From assembly GCA_963932145.1 (NCBI GenBank), contig OZ010603.1, positions 82,671,255-82,735,254 of the forward strand: a DNA stretch of 64,000 nt. Direction: 5' to 3'. This DNA is from Acanthosepion lycidas. Taxonomy: Eukaryota > Mollusca > Cephalopoda > Sepiida > Sepiidae. The translations under genes and the position numbers were made by a program. Shown here piece after piece: positions 23,365-36,748 of this stretch (positions are counted from its first letter, which is position 1; every line of letters starts with the position of its first letter). Under the pieces are notes generated by a model. It searched no databases and was not told the origin of the DNA. It saw only the letters and a program-made list of their open reading frames with translations.

Positions 23365-26160
23365 TTGAGTCTCATCAGTCGGATTTCAGTGAAAAATTGT
23401 GTGGACATAAAGTGGGTGATCACAGTTTATTTCTCTACGCTTTGCCATTCATATTTATATTTCCATTCTATAATTTAGCATTAGGACAGGCCATTAACTC
23501 ATTTTTAATCTGCCTAAAAATATTTCCTATCCAAATTCATGGAAGAAGAGCAGCATGCAAATAATTGAGTCTCATCAGTCGGATTTCAGTGAAAAATTGT
23601 GTGGACATAAAGTGGGTGATCACAGTTTATTTCTCTACTCTTTGCCATTCATATTTATATTTCCATTCTATAATTTAGCATTAGGACAGGCCATTAACTC
23701 ATTTATAATAAGCCTAAAAATATTTCATGTCCAAATTCCTGGAAGAAGAGCAGCATGCAAATAATTGAGTCTCATCAGTCGGATTTCAGTGAAAAATTGT
23801 GTGGACATAAAGTGGGTGGTCACAGTTTATTTCTCTACTCTTTGCCATTCATATTTATATTTCCATTCTATAATTTAGCATTAGGACAGGCCATTAACTC
23901 ATTTATAATCTGCCTAAAAATATTTCATATCCAAATCCATGGAAGAAGAGCAGCATGCAAATAATTGAGTCTCATCAGTCGGATTTCAGTGAAAAATTGT
24001 GTGGACATAAAGTGGGTGGTCACAGTTTATTTCTCTAATATTGCCATTCATATTTATATTTCCATTTTTAATTTAGCATTAGGACAGGCCATTAACTCAT
24101 TTATAATCTGCCTAAAAATATTTCATATCCAAATTCATGGAAGAAGAGCAGGATGCAAATAATTGAGTCTCATCAGTCGGATTTCAGTGAAAAATTGTGT
24201 GGACATAAAGTGGGTGGTCACAGTTTATTTCTCTACTCTTTGCCATTCATATTTATATTTCCATTCTATAATTTAGCATTAGGACAGGCCATTAACTCAT
24301 TTATAATCTGCCTAAAAATATTTCATATCCAAATTCATGGAAGAAGAGCAGCATGGAAATAATTGAGTCTCATCAGTCGGATTTCAGTGAAAAATTGTGT
24401 GGACATAAAGTGGGTGATCACAGTTTATTTCTCTACACTTTGCCATTCATATTTATATTTCCATTTTTAATTTAGCATTAGGACAGGCCACTATGTCATT
24501 TATAATCTGCCTAAAAATATTTCATATCCAAATTCATGGAAGAAGAGCAGCATGCAAATAATTGAGTCTCATCAGTCGGATTTCAGTGAAAAATTGTGTG
24601 GACATAAAGTGGGTGGTCACAGTTTTATTTCTCTACTCTTTGCCATTCATATTTATATTTCCATTCTATAATTTAGCATTAGGACAGGCCATTAACTCAT
24701 TTATAATCTGCCTAAAAATATTTCATATCCAAATTCATGGAAGAAGAGCAGCATGCAAATAATTGAGTCTCATCAGTCGGATTTCAGTGAAAAATTGTGT
24801 GGACATAAAGTGAGTTATCACAGTTTATTTCTCTACACTTTGCCATTCATATTTATATTTCCATTTTTAATTTAGCATTAGGACAGTCCACTATGTCATT
24901 TATAATTTGCTTAAAATATTTCCTATCCAAATTCATGGAAGAAGAGCAGCATGCAAATTATAGAGTCTCATCAGTCGGTTTTCAGTGAAAAATTGTGTGG
25001 ACATAAAGTGGGTGATCACAGTTTCTTTCTCTACTCTTTGCCATTCATATTTATATTTCCATTCTTTAATTTAGCATTAGGACAGGCCATTAACTCATTT
25101 ATAATCTGCCTAAAAATATTTCATATCCAAATCCATGGAAGAAGAGCAGCATGCAAATAATTGAGTCTCATCAGTCAGATTTCAGTGAAAAATTGTTTGG
25201 ACATAAAGTGGGTGATCACAGTTTATTTCTCTACTCTTTGCCATTCATATTTATATTTCCATTCTATAATTTAGCATTTGGACAGGCCATTAACTCATTT
25301 ATAATCTGCCTAAAAATATTGCATATCCAAATCCATGGAAGAAGAGCAGCATGCAAATAATTGAGTCTCATAAGTCGGATTTCAGTGAAAAATTGTGTGG
25401 ACATAAAGTGGGTGATCACAGTTTATTTCTCTACTCTTTGCCATTCACATTTACATTTACATTCTTTAATTTAGCATTAGGACAGACCATTAACTCATTT
25501 ATAATCTCCCTAAAAATATTTCATATGAAAATTCATGGAAGTAGAGGAGCATGCAAATAATTGAGGCTCATCAGTCGGATTTCAGTGAAAAATTGTGTGG
25601 ACATAAAGTGGGTGATTACATTTTATTTTTCTACACTCTTGCCATTCATATTTATATTTCCATTTTTAATTTAGCATTAGGACAGGCCATTATGTCATTT
25701 ATAATCTGCCTAAAAATATTTCCTATCCAAATTCATGGAAGAAGAGCAGCATGCAAATAATTGAGTCTCATCAGTCGGATTTCAGTGAAAAATTGCGTGG
25801 ACATAAAGTGGGTGATCACAGTTTATTTCTCTACACTTTGCCATTCATATTTATATTTCCATTTTTAATTTAGCATTAGGACAGGCCATTATGTCATTTA
25901 TAATCTGCCTAAAAATATTTCCTATCCAAATTCATGGAAGAAGAGCAGCATGCAAATAATTGAGTCTCATCAGTCGGATTTCAGTAAAAAAATTGTGTGG
26001 ACATAAAGTGGGTGATCACAGTTTCTTTCTCTACTCTTTGCCATTCATATTTATATTTCCATTCTTTAATTTAGCATTAGGACAGGCCATTAACTCATTT
26101 ATAATCTGCCTAAAAATATTTCATATCCAAATCCATGGAAGAAGAGCAGCATGCAAATAA
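23365..26160 (+). repeat. 14-monomer HOR copy A2 (2796 bp)
   Basis: Complete HOR with monomer lengths in order 200, 200, 200, 198, 200, 199, 201, 198, 200, 200, 200, 200, 199, 201, which sum to 2796. It is followed directly by A3. One private change is ATAATAAGCC near 23709, where A1 and A3 have ATAATATGCC. Unit 24961 (ATTATAGAG start, GTCGGTTTTC) is the monomer missing from A1. Up to unit 24763 the offset from A1 is 5586, and from unit 25161 onward it is 5786. Confidence 0.94.
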
Positions 26161-28956
26161 TTGAGTCTCATCAGTCGGATTTCAGTGAAAAATTGTGTGG
26201 ACATAAAGTGGGTGATCACAGTTTATTTCTCTACGCTTTGCCATTCATATTTATATTTCCATTCTATAATTTAGCATTAGGACAGGCCATTAACTCATTT
26301 TTAATCTGCCTAAAAATATTTCCTATCCAAATTCATGGAAGAAGAGCAGCATGCAAATAATTGAGTCTCATCAGTCGGATTTCAGTGAAAAATTGTGTGG
26401 ACATAAAGTGGGTGATCACAGTTTATTTCTCTACTCTTTGCCATTCATATTTATATTTCCATTCTATAATTTAGCATTAGGACAGGCCATTAACTCATTT
26501 ATAATATGCCTAAAAATATTTCATGTCCAAATTCCTGGAAGAAGAGCAGCATGCAAATAATTGAGTCTCATCAGTCGGATTTCAGTGAAAAATTGTGTGG
26601 ACATAAAGTGGGTGGTCACAGTTTATTTCTCTACTCTTTGCCATTCATATTTATATTTCCATTCTATAATTTAGCATTAGGACAGGCCATTAACTCATTT
26701 ATAATCTGCCTAAAAATATTTCATATCCAAATCCATGGAAGAAGAGCAGCATGCAAATAATTGAGTCTCATCAGTCGGATTTCAGTGAAAAATTGTGTGG
26801 ACATAAAGTGGGTGGTCACAGTTTATTTCTCTAATATTGCCATTCATATTTATATTTCCATTTTTAATTTAGCATTAGGACAGGCCATTAACTCATTTAT
26901 AATCTGCCTAAAAATATTTCATATCCAAATTCATGGAAGAAGAGCAGGATGCAAATAATTGAGTCTCATCAGTCGGATTTCAGTGAAAAATTGTGTGGAC
27001 ATAAAGTGGGTGGTCACAGTTTATTTCTCTACTCTTTGCCATTCATATTTATATTTCCATTCTATAATTTAGCATTAGGACAGGCCATTAACTCATTTAT
27101 AATCTGCCTAAAAATATTTCATATCCAAATTCATGGAAGAAGAGCAGCATGGAAATAATTGAGTCTCATCAGTCGGATTTCAGTGAAAAATTGTGTGGAC
27201 ATAAAGTGGGTGATCACAGTTTATTTCTCTACACTTTGCCATTCATATTTATATTTCCATTTTTAATTTAGCATTAGGACAGGCCACTATGTCATTTATA
27301 ATCTGCCTAAAAATATTTCATATCCAAATTCATGGAAGAAGAGCAGCATGCAAATAATTGAGTCTCATCAGTCGGATTTCAGTGAAAAATTGTGTGGACA
27401 TAAAGTGGGTGGTCACAGTTTTATTTCTCTACTCTTTGCCATTCATATTTATATTTCCATTCTATAATTTAGCATTAGGACAGGCCATTAACTCATTTAT
27501 AATCTGCCTAAAAATATTTCATATCCAAATTCATGGAAGAAGAGCAGCATGCAAATAATTGAGTCTCATCAGTCGGATTTCAGTGAAAAATTGTGTGGAC
27601 ATAAAGTGAGTTATCACAGTTTATTTCTCTACACTTTGCCATTCATATTTATATTTCCATTTTTAATTTAGCATTAGGACAGTCCACTATGTCATTTATA
27701 ATTTGCTTAAAATATTTCCTATCCAAATTCATGGAAGAAGAGCAGCATGCAAATTATAGAGTCTCATCAGTCGGTTTTCAGTGAAAAATTGTGTGGACAT
27801 AAAGTGGGTGATCACAGTTTCTTTCTCTACTCTTTGCCATTCATATTTATATTTCCATTCTTTAATTTAGCATTAGGACAGGCCATTAACTCATTTATAA
27901 TCTGCCTAAAAATATTTCATATCCAAATCCATGGAAGAAGAGCAGCATGCAAATAATTGAGTCTCATCAGTCAGATTTCAGTGAAAAATTGTTTGGACAT
28001 AAAGTGGGTGATCACAGTTTATTTCTCTACTCTTTGCCATTCATATTTATATTTCCATTCTATAATTTAGCATTTGGACAGGCCATTAACTCATTTATAA
28101 TCTGCCTAAAAATATTGCATATCCAAATCCATGGAAGAAGAGCAGCATGCAAATAATTGAGTCTCATAAGTCGGATTTCAGTGAAAAATTGTGTGGACAT
28201 AAAGTGGGTGATCACAGTTTATTTCTCTACTCTTTGCCATTCACATTTACATTTACATTCTTTAATTTAGCATTAGGACAGACCATTAACTCATTTATAA
28301 TCTCCCTAAAAATATTTCATATGAAAATTCATGGAAGTAGAGGAGCATGCAAATAATTGAGGCTCATCAGTCGGATTTCAGTGAAAAATTGTGTGGACAT
28401 AAAGTGGGTGATTACATTTTATTTTTCTACACTCTTGCCATTCATATTTATATTTCCATTTTTAATTTAGCATTAGGACAGGCCATTATGTCATTTATAA
28501 TCTGCCTAAAAATATTTCCTATCCAAATTCATGGAAGAAGAGCAGCATGCAAATAATTGAGTCTCATCAGTCGGATTTCAGTGAAAAATTGCGTGGACAT
28601 AAAGTGGGTGATCACAGTTTATTTCTCTACACTTTGCCATTCATATTTATATTTCCATTTTTAATTTAGCATTAGGACAGGCCATTATGTCATTTATAAT
28701 CTGCCTAAAAATATTTCCTATCCAAATTCATGGAAGAAGAGCAGCATGCAAATAATTGAGTCTCATCAGTCGGATTTCAGTAAAAAAATTGTGTGGACAT
28801 AAAGTGGGTGATCACAGTTTCTTTCTCTACTCTTTGCCATTCATATTTATATTTCCATTCTTTAATTTAGCATTAGGACAGGCCATTAACTCATTTATAA
28901 TCTGCCTAAAAATATTTCATATCCAAATCCATGGAAGAAGAGCAGCATGCAAATAA
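26161..28956 (+). repeat. 14-monomer HOR copy A3 (2796 bp)
   Basis: Tandem duplicate of A2 at an offset of exactly 2796 bp, with the same sequence of 198-, 199- and 201-bp units and all the same rare marks (CTACGC, CCTGGAAG, ATGGAAAT at 27149, CAGTTTTATT, GAGTTATC, CACATTTACATTT, GTAAAAAAATTG). Only scattered single-base differences were noticed. The unit at 28756 is followed by the super-repeat tail, so A3 rejoins the order seen after A1. Confidence 0.94.
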
Positions 28957-30693
28957 TTGAGTCTCATCAGTCGGATTTCAGTGAAAAATTGTGTGGACAT
29001 AAAGTGGGTGATCACAGTTTATTTCTCTACTCTTTGCCATTCATATTTATATTTCCATTCTATAATTTAGCATTAGGACTGGCAATTAACTCATTTATAA
29101 TCTGCCTAAAAATATTTCATATGAAAATTCATGGAAGTAGAGCAGCATGCAAATAATTGAGTCTCATCAGTCGGATTTCAGTGAAAAATTGTGTGGACAT
29201 AAAGTGGGTGATTACATTTTATTTCTCTACTCTTTGCCATTCATATTTATATTTCCATTCTTTAATTTAGCATTAGGACAGGCCATTAACTCATTTATAA
29301 TCTGCCTAAAAATATTTCCTATCCAAATTCATGGAAGAAGAGCAGCATGCAAATAATTGAGTCTCATCAGTCGGATTTCAGTGAAAAATTGTGTGGACAT
29401 AAAGTGGGTGATTACATTTTATTTTTCTACACTTTGCCATTCATATTTATATTTCCATTTTTAATTTAGCATTAGGACAGGCCGTTATGTCATTTATAAT
29501 CTGCCTAAAAATATTTCCTATCCAGATTCATGGAAGAAGAGCAGCATGCAAATAATTGAGTCTCATCGGTCGGATTTCAGTGAAAAATTGTGTTGACATA
29601 AAGTGGGTGATCACAGTTTCTTTCTCTACTCTTTGCCATTCATATTTATATTTCCATTCTTTAATTTAGCATTAGGACAGGCCATTAACTCATTTTTAAT
29701 CTGCCTAAAAATATTTCCTATCCAAATCCATGGAAGAAGAGCAGCATGCAAATAATTGAGTCTCATCAGTCGGATTTCAGTTAAAAATTGTGTGGACATA
29801 AAGTGGGTGATCACAGTTTATTTCTCTACTCTTTGACATTCATATTTATATTTCCATTCTATAATTTAGCATTAGGACAGGCCATTAACTCATTTATAAT
29901 CTGCCTAAAAATATTTCCTATCCAAATCCATGGAAGAAGAGCAGCATGCAAATAATTGAGTCTCATCAGTCGGATTTCAGTGAAAAATTGTGTGGACATA
30001 AAGTGGGTGATCACAGTTTCTTTCTCTACTCTTTGACATTCATATTTATATTTCCATTCTTTAATTTAGCATTAGGACAGGCCATTAACTCATTTATAAT
30101 CTGCCTAAAAATATTTCATATCCAAATCCATGGAAGAAGAGCAGCATGCAAATAATTGAGTCTCATCAGTCGGATTTCAGTGAAAAATTGTGTGGACATA
30201 AAGTGGGTGGTCACAGTTTATTTCTCTAATATTGCCATTCATATTTATATTTCCATTTTTAATTTAGCATTAGGACAGGCCATTAACTCATTTATAATCT
30301 GCCTAAAAATATTTCATATCCAAATTCATGGAAGAAGAGCAGCATGCAAATAATTGAGTCTCATCAGTCGGATTTCAGTGAAAAATTGTGTGGACATAAA
30401 GTGGGTGATCACAGTTTATTTCTCTACTCTTTGCCATTCATATTTATATTTCCATTCTATAATTTAGCATTAGGACAGGCCATTAACTCATTTTTAATCT
30501 GCCTAAAAATATTTCCTATCCAAATTCATGGAAGAAGAGCAGCATGCAAATAATTGAGTCTCATCAGTCGGATTTCAGTGAAAAATTGTGTGGACATAAA
30601 GTGGGTGATCACAGTTTATTTCTCTACTCTTTGCCATTCATATTTATATTTCCATTCTATAATTTAGCATTAGGACAGGCCATTAACTCATTT
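28957..30693 (+). repeat. Super-repeat copy 2, tail
   Basis: Matches 20375-22106. The offset is 8582 before and 8587 after the 5-bp deletion in unit 20375. The rare marks ACTGGCAATT, CAGGCCGTTATG, ATCCAGATTC and CATCGGTCGG recur in order. The match ends inside unit 30554, near 30693, where the array turns into simple dimers. Confidence 0.9.
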
Positions 30694-32153
30694 TTAATCT
30701 GCCTAAAAATATTTCCTATCCAAATTCATGGAAGAAGAGCAGCATGCAAATAATTGAGTCTCATCAGTCGGATTTCAGTGAAAAATTGTGTGGACATAAA
30801 GTGGGTGATCACAGTTTATTTCTCTACTCTTTGACATTCATATTTATATTTCCATTCTATAATTTAGCATTAGGACAGGCCATTAACTCATTTATAATCT
30901 GCCTAAAAATATTTCATATCCAAATCCATGGAAGAAGAGCAGGATGCAAATAATTGAGTCTCATCAGTCGGATTTCAGTGAAAAATTGTGTGGACATAAA
31001 GTGGGTGATCACAGTTTATTTCTCTACTCTTTGCCATTCATATTTATATTTCCATTCTATAATTTAGCATTAGGACAGGCCATTAACTCATTTTTAATCT
31101 GCCTAAAAATATTTCCTATCCAAATTCATGGAAGAAGAGCAGCATGCAAATAATTGAGTCTCATCAGTCGGATTTCAGTGAAAAATTGTGTGGACATAAA
31201 GTGGGTGATCACAGTTTATTTCTCTACTCTTTGCCATTCATATTTATATTTCCATTCTATAATTTAGCATTAGGACAGGCCATTAACTCATTTATAATCT
31301 GCCTAAAAATATTTCATATCCAAATCCATGGAAGAAGAGCAGCATGCAAATAATTGAGTCTCATCAGTCGGATTTCAGTGAAAAATTGTGTGGACATAAA
31401 GTGGGTGGTCACAGTTTATTTCTCTACTCTTTGCCATTCATATTTATATTTCCATTCTATAATTTAGCATTAGGACAGGCCATTAACTCATTTTTAATCT
31501 GCCTAAAAATATTTCCTATCCAAATTCATGGAAGAAGAGCAGCATGCAAATAATTGAGTCTCATCAGTCGGATTTCAGTGAAAAATTGTGTGGACATAAA
31601 GTGGGTGATCACAGTTTATTTCTCTACTCTTTGCCATTCATATTTATATTTCCATTCTATAATTTAGCATTAGGACAGGCCATTAACTCATTTATAATCT
31701 GCCTAAAAATATTTCATATCCAAATCCATGGAAGAAGAGCAGGATGCAAATAATTGAGTCTCATCAGTCGGATTTCAGTGAAAAATTGTGTGGACATAAA
31801 GTGGGTGATCACAGTTTATTTCTCTACTCTTTGCCATTCATATTTATATTTCCATTCTATAATTTAGCATTAGGACAGGCCATTAACTCATTTTTAATCT
31901 GCCTAAAAATATTTCCTATCCAAATTCATGGAAGAAGAGCAGCATGCAAATAATTGAGTCTCATCAGTCGGATTTCAGTGAAAAATTGTGTGGACATAAA
32001 GTGGGTGATCACAGTTTATTTCTCTACTCTTTGACATTCATATTTATATTTCCATTCTATAATTTAGCATTAGGACAGGCCATTAACTCATTTATAATCT
32101 GCCTAAAAATATTTCATATCCAAATCCATGGAAGAAGAGCAGCATGCAAATAA
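30354..32153 (+). repeat. 400-bp dimer block (types A and B)
   Basis: Type A has ATTTTTAATC, CCTATCC and ATTCATGG. Type B has ATTTATAATC, CATATCC and ATCCATGG. After two A units (30354, 30554) they alternate: B 30754, A 30954, B 31154, A 31354, B 31554, A 31754, B 31954. Unit 31354 carries GGTCAC, units 30754 and 31554 end with AGGATGC, and units 30754 and 31954 have GACATTC. The first unit is shared with the end of super-repeat copy 2. Confidence 0.88.
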
Positions 32154-33549
32154 TTGAGTCTCATCAGTCGGATTTCAGTGAAAAATTGTGTGGACATAAA
32201 GTGGGTGGTCACAGTTTATTTCTCTAATATTGCCATTCATATTTATATTTCCATTTTTAATTTAGCATTAGGACAGGCCATTAACTCATTTATAATCTGC
32301 CTAAAAATATTTCATATCCAAATTCATGGAAGAAGAGCAGGATGCAAATAATTGAGTCTCATCAGTCGGATTTCAGTGAAAAATTGTGTGGACATAAAGT
32401 GGGTGGTCACAGTTTATTTCTCTACTCTTTGCCATTCATATTTATATTTCCATTCTATAATTTAGCATTAGGACAGGCCATTAACTCATTTATAATCTGC
32501 CTAAAAATATTTCATATCCAAATTCATGGAAGAAGAGCAGCATGCAAATAATTGAGTCTCATCAGTCGGATTTCAGTGAAAAATTGTGTGGACATAAAGT
32601 GGGTGATCATAGTTTATATCTCTACACTTTGCCATTCATATTTATATTTCCATTTTTAATTTAGCATTAGGACAGGCCACTATGTCATTTATAATCTGCC
32701 TAAAAATATTTCATATCCAAATTCATGGAAGAAGAGCAGCATGCAAATAATTGAGTCTCATCAGTCGGATTTCAGTGAAAAATTGTGTGGACATAAAGTG
32801 GGTGGTCACAGTTTTATTTCTCTACTCTTTGCCATTCATATTTATATTTCCATTCTATAATTTAGCATTAGGACAGGCCATTAACTCATTTATAATCTGC
32901 CTAAAAATATTTCATATCCAAATTCATGGAAGAAGAGCAGCATGCAAATAATTGAGTCTCATCATTTGGATTTCAGTGAAAAATTGTGTGGACATAAAGT
33001 GAGTTATCACAGTTTATTTCTCTACACTTTGCCATTCATATTTATATTTCCATTTTTAATTTAGCATTAGGACAGGCCACTATGTCATTTATAATTTGCT
33101 TAAAATATTTCCTATCCAAATTCATGGAAGAAGAGCAGCATGCAAATAATAGAGTCTCATCAGTCGGTTTTCAGTGAAAAATTGTGTGGACATAAAGTGG
33201 GTGATCACAGTTTCTTTCTCTACTCTTTGCCATTCATATTTATATTTCCATTCTTTAATTTAGCATTAGGACAGGCCATTAACTCATTTATAATCTGCCT
33301 AAAAATATTTCATATCCAAATCCATGGAAGAAGAGCAGCATGCAAATAATTGAGTCTCATCAGTCAGATTTCAGTGAAAAATTGTTTGGACATAAAGTGG
33401 GTGATCACAGTTTATTTCTCTACTCTTTGACATTCATATTTATATTTCCATTCTATAATTTAGCATTAGGACAGGCCATTAACTCATTTATAATCTGCCT
33501 AAAAATATTTCATATCCAAATCCATGGAAGAAGAGCAGCATGCAAATAA
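32154..33549 (+). repeat. Partial fourth copy of the 2.8-kb HOR
   Basis: Units 32154 (198 bp, CTAATATTGCC), 32352, 32552 (199 bp), 32751 (201 bp, CAGTTTTATT), 32952 (198 bp, GAGTTATC), 33150 (AATAGAG, GTCGGTTTTC) and 33350 (CAGTCAGATT, TTTGGAC) follow A3 units 26761-27957 at an offset of 5393 bp. Private changes include GATCATAG with TTTATATCT in unit 32552 and CATTTGG in unit 32952. Similarity to the HOR breaks inside unit 33350, near 33428, where GACATTC and CATTAGG replace GCCATTC and CATTTGG. Confidence 0.9.
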
Positions 33550-35549
33550 TTGAGTCTCATCAGTCGGATTTCAGTGAAAAATTGTGTGGACATAAAGTGG
33601 GTGATCACAGTTTCTTTCTCTACTCTTTGCCATTCATATTTATATTTCCATTCTTTAATTTAGCATTAGGACAGGCCATTAACTCATTTATAATCTGCCT
33701 AAAAATATTTCCTATCCAAATTCATGGAAGAAGAGCAGCATGCAAATAATTGAGTCTCATCAGTCGGATTTCAGTGAAAAATTGTGTGGACATAAAGTGG
33801 GTGATCACAGTTTCTTTCTCTACTCTTTGCCATTCATATTTATATTTCCATTCTTTAATTTAGCATTAGGACAGGCCATTAACTCATTTATAATCTGCCT
33901 AAAAATATTTCCTATCCAAATTCATGGAAGAAGAGCAGCATGCAAATAATTGAGTCTCATCAGTCGGATTTCAGTGAAAAATTGTGTGGACATAAAGTGG
34001 GTGATCACAGTTTCTTTCTCTACTCTTTGCCATTCATATTTATATTTCCATTCTTTAATTTAGCATTAGGACAGGCCATTATGTCATTTATAATCTGCCT
34101 AAAAATATTTCCTATCCAAATCCATGGAAGAAGAGCAGCATGCAAATAATTGAGTCTCATCAGTCGGATTTCAGTGAAAAATTGTGTGGACATAAAGTGG
34201 GTGATCACAGTTTCTTTCTCTACTCTTTGCCATTCATATTTATATTTCCATTCTTTAATTTAGCATTAGGACAGGCCATTAACTCATTTATAATCTGCCT
34301 AAAAATATTTCCTATCCAAATCCATGGAAGAAGAGCAGCATGCAAATAATTGAGTCTCATCAGTCGGATTTCAGTGAAAAATTGTGTGAACATAAAGTGG
34401 GTGATCACAGTTTATTTCTCTACTCTTTGCCATTCATATTTATATTTCCATTCTTTAATTTAGCATTTGGACAGGCCATTAACTCATTTATAATCTGCCT
34501 AAAAATATTTCCTATCCAAATTCATGGAAGAAGAGCAGCATGCAAATAATTGAGTCTCATCAGTCGGATTTCAGTGAAAAATTGTGTGGACATAAAGTGG
34601 GTGATCACAGTTTCTTTCTCTACTCTTTGCCATTCATATTTATATTTCCATTCTTTAATTTAGCATTAGGACAGGCCATTAACTCATTTATAATCTGCCT
34701 AAAAATATTTCCTATCCAAATTCATGGAAGAAGAGCAGCATGCAAATAATTGAGTCTCATCAGTCGGATTTCAGTGAAAAATTGTGTGGACATAAAGTGG
34801 GTGATCACAGTTTCTTTCTCTACTCTTTGCCATTCATATTTATATTTCCATTCTTTAATTTAGCATTAGGACAGGCCATTATGTCATTTATAATCTGCCT
34901 AAAAATATTTCCTATCCAAATCCATGGAAGAAGAGCAGCATGCAAATAATTGAGTCTCATCAGTCGGATTTCAGTGAAAAATTGTGTGGACATAAAGTGG
35001 GTGATCACAGTTTCTTTCTCTACTCTTTGCCATTCATATTTATATTTCCATTCTTTAATTTAGCATTAGGACAGGCCATTAACTCATTTATAATCTGCCT
35101 AAAAATATTTCCTATCCAAATTCATGGAAGAAGAGCAGCATGCAAATAATTGAGTCTCATCAGTCGGATTTCAGTGAAAAATTGTGTGAACATAAAGTGG
35201 GTGATCACAGTTTATTTCTCTACTCTTTGCCATTCATATTTATATTTCCATTCTTTAATTTAGCATTTGGACAGGCCATTAACTCATTTATAATCTGCCT
35301 AAAAATATTTCCTATCCAAATTCATGGAAGAAGAGCAGCATGCAAATAATTGAGTCTCATCAGTCGGATTTCAGTGAAAAATTGTGTGAACATAAAGTGG
35401 GTGATCACAGTTTATTTCTCTACTCTTTGCCATTCATATTTATATTTCCATTCTTTAATTTAGCATTAGGACAGGCCATTAACTCATTTATAATCTGCCT
35501 AAAAATATTTCATATCCAAATCCATGGAAGAAGAGCAGCATGCAAATAA
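33550..35549 (+). repeat. 800-bp tetramer block with TTTCTTTCT monomers
   Basis: A four-monomer order recurs: plain TTTCTTTCT; the same with CCATTATGTC; plain with ATTAACTC; then GTGTGAACAT with GCATTTGG. Copies lie at 33750-34549 and 34550-35349. Unit 33550 precedes them and appears identical to 33750. Unit 35350 follows with GTGTGAACAT but CATTAGG and CATATCC. All units are 200 bp. Two antisense frames of 62 codons open here only as a result of these alleles. Confidence 0.88.
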
Positions 35550-36748
35550 TTGAGTCTCATCAGTCGGATTTCAGTGAAAAATTGTGTGGACATAAAGTGG
35601 GTGATCACAGTTTATTTCTCTACTCTTTGACATTCATATTTATATTTCCATTCTATAATTTAGCATTAGGACAGGCCATTAACTCATTTATAATCTGCCT
35701 AAAAATATTTCACATCCAAATCCATGGAAGAAGAACAGCATGCAAATAATTGAGTCTCATCAGTCGGATTTCAGTGAAAAATTGTGTTGACATAAAGTGG
35801 GTGATCACAGTTTCTTTCTCTACTCTTTGCCATTCATATTTATATTTCCATTCTTTAATTTAGCATTAGGACAGGCCATTAACTCATTTATAATCTGCCT
35901 AAAAATATTTCATATCCAAATCCATGGAAGAAGAGCAGCATGCAAATAATTGAGTCTCATCAGTCGGATTTCAGTGAAAAATTGTGTGGACATAAAGTGG
36001 GTGATCACAGTTTATTTCTCTACTCTTTGACATTCATATTTATATTTCCATTCTATAATTTAGCATTAGGACAGGCCATTAACTCATTTATAATCTGCCT
36101 AAAAATATTTCACATCCAAATCCATGGAAGAAGAACAGCATGCAAATAATTGAGTCTCATCAGTCGGATTTCAGTGAAAAATTGTGTTGACATAAAGTGG
36201 GTGATCACAGTTTCTTTCTCTACTCTTTGCCATTCATATTTATATTTCCATTTTTAATTTAGCATTAGGACAGGCCACTATGTCATTTATAATCTGCCTA
36301 AAAATATTTCATATCCAAATTCATGGAAGAAGAGCAGCATGCAAATAATTGAGTCTCATCAGTCGGATTTCAGTGAAAAATTGTGTTGACATAAAGTGGG
36401 TGATCACAGTTTCTTTCTCTACTCTTTGCCATTCATATTTATATTTCCATTCTATAATTTAGCATTAGGACAGGCCATTAACTCATTTATAATCTGCCTA
36501 AAAATATTTCATATCCAAATCCATGGAAGAAGAGCAGCATGCAAATAATTGAGTCTCATCAGTCGGATTTCAGTGAAAAATTGTGTGGACATAAAGTGGG
36601 TGATCACAGTTTATTTCTCTACTCTTTGCCATTCATATTTATATTTCCATTCTATAATTTAGCATTAGGACAGGCCATTAACTCATTTATAATCTGCCTA
36701 AAAATATTTCATATCCAAATTCATGGAAGAAGAGCAGCATGCAAATAA
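35550..36748 (+). repeat. Dimer block, CACATCC/AACAGC type alternating with TTGACAT type
   Basis: Units 35550 and 35950 carry GACATTC, CTATAAT, TTTCACATCC and AAGAACAGC. Units 35750 and 36150 carry GTGTTGACAT with TTTCTTTCT. Unit 36150 is 199 bp and has CACTATGTC in its second half, so it looks like a hybrid with a zone-3 monomer. Unit 36349 is TTGACAT with CTATAAT, and 36549 is plain. The same dimer returns at 43147-43946. Confidence 0.85.
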
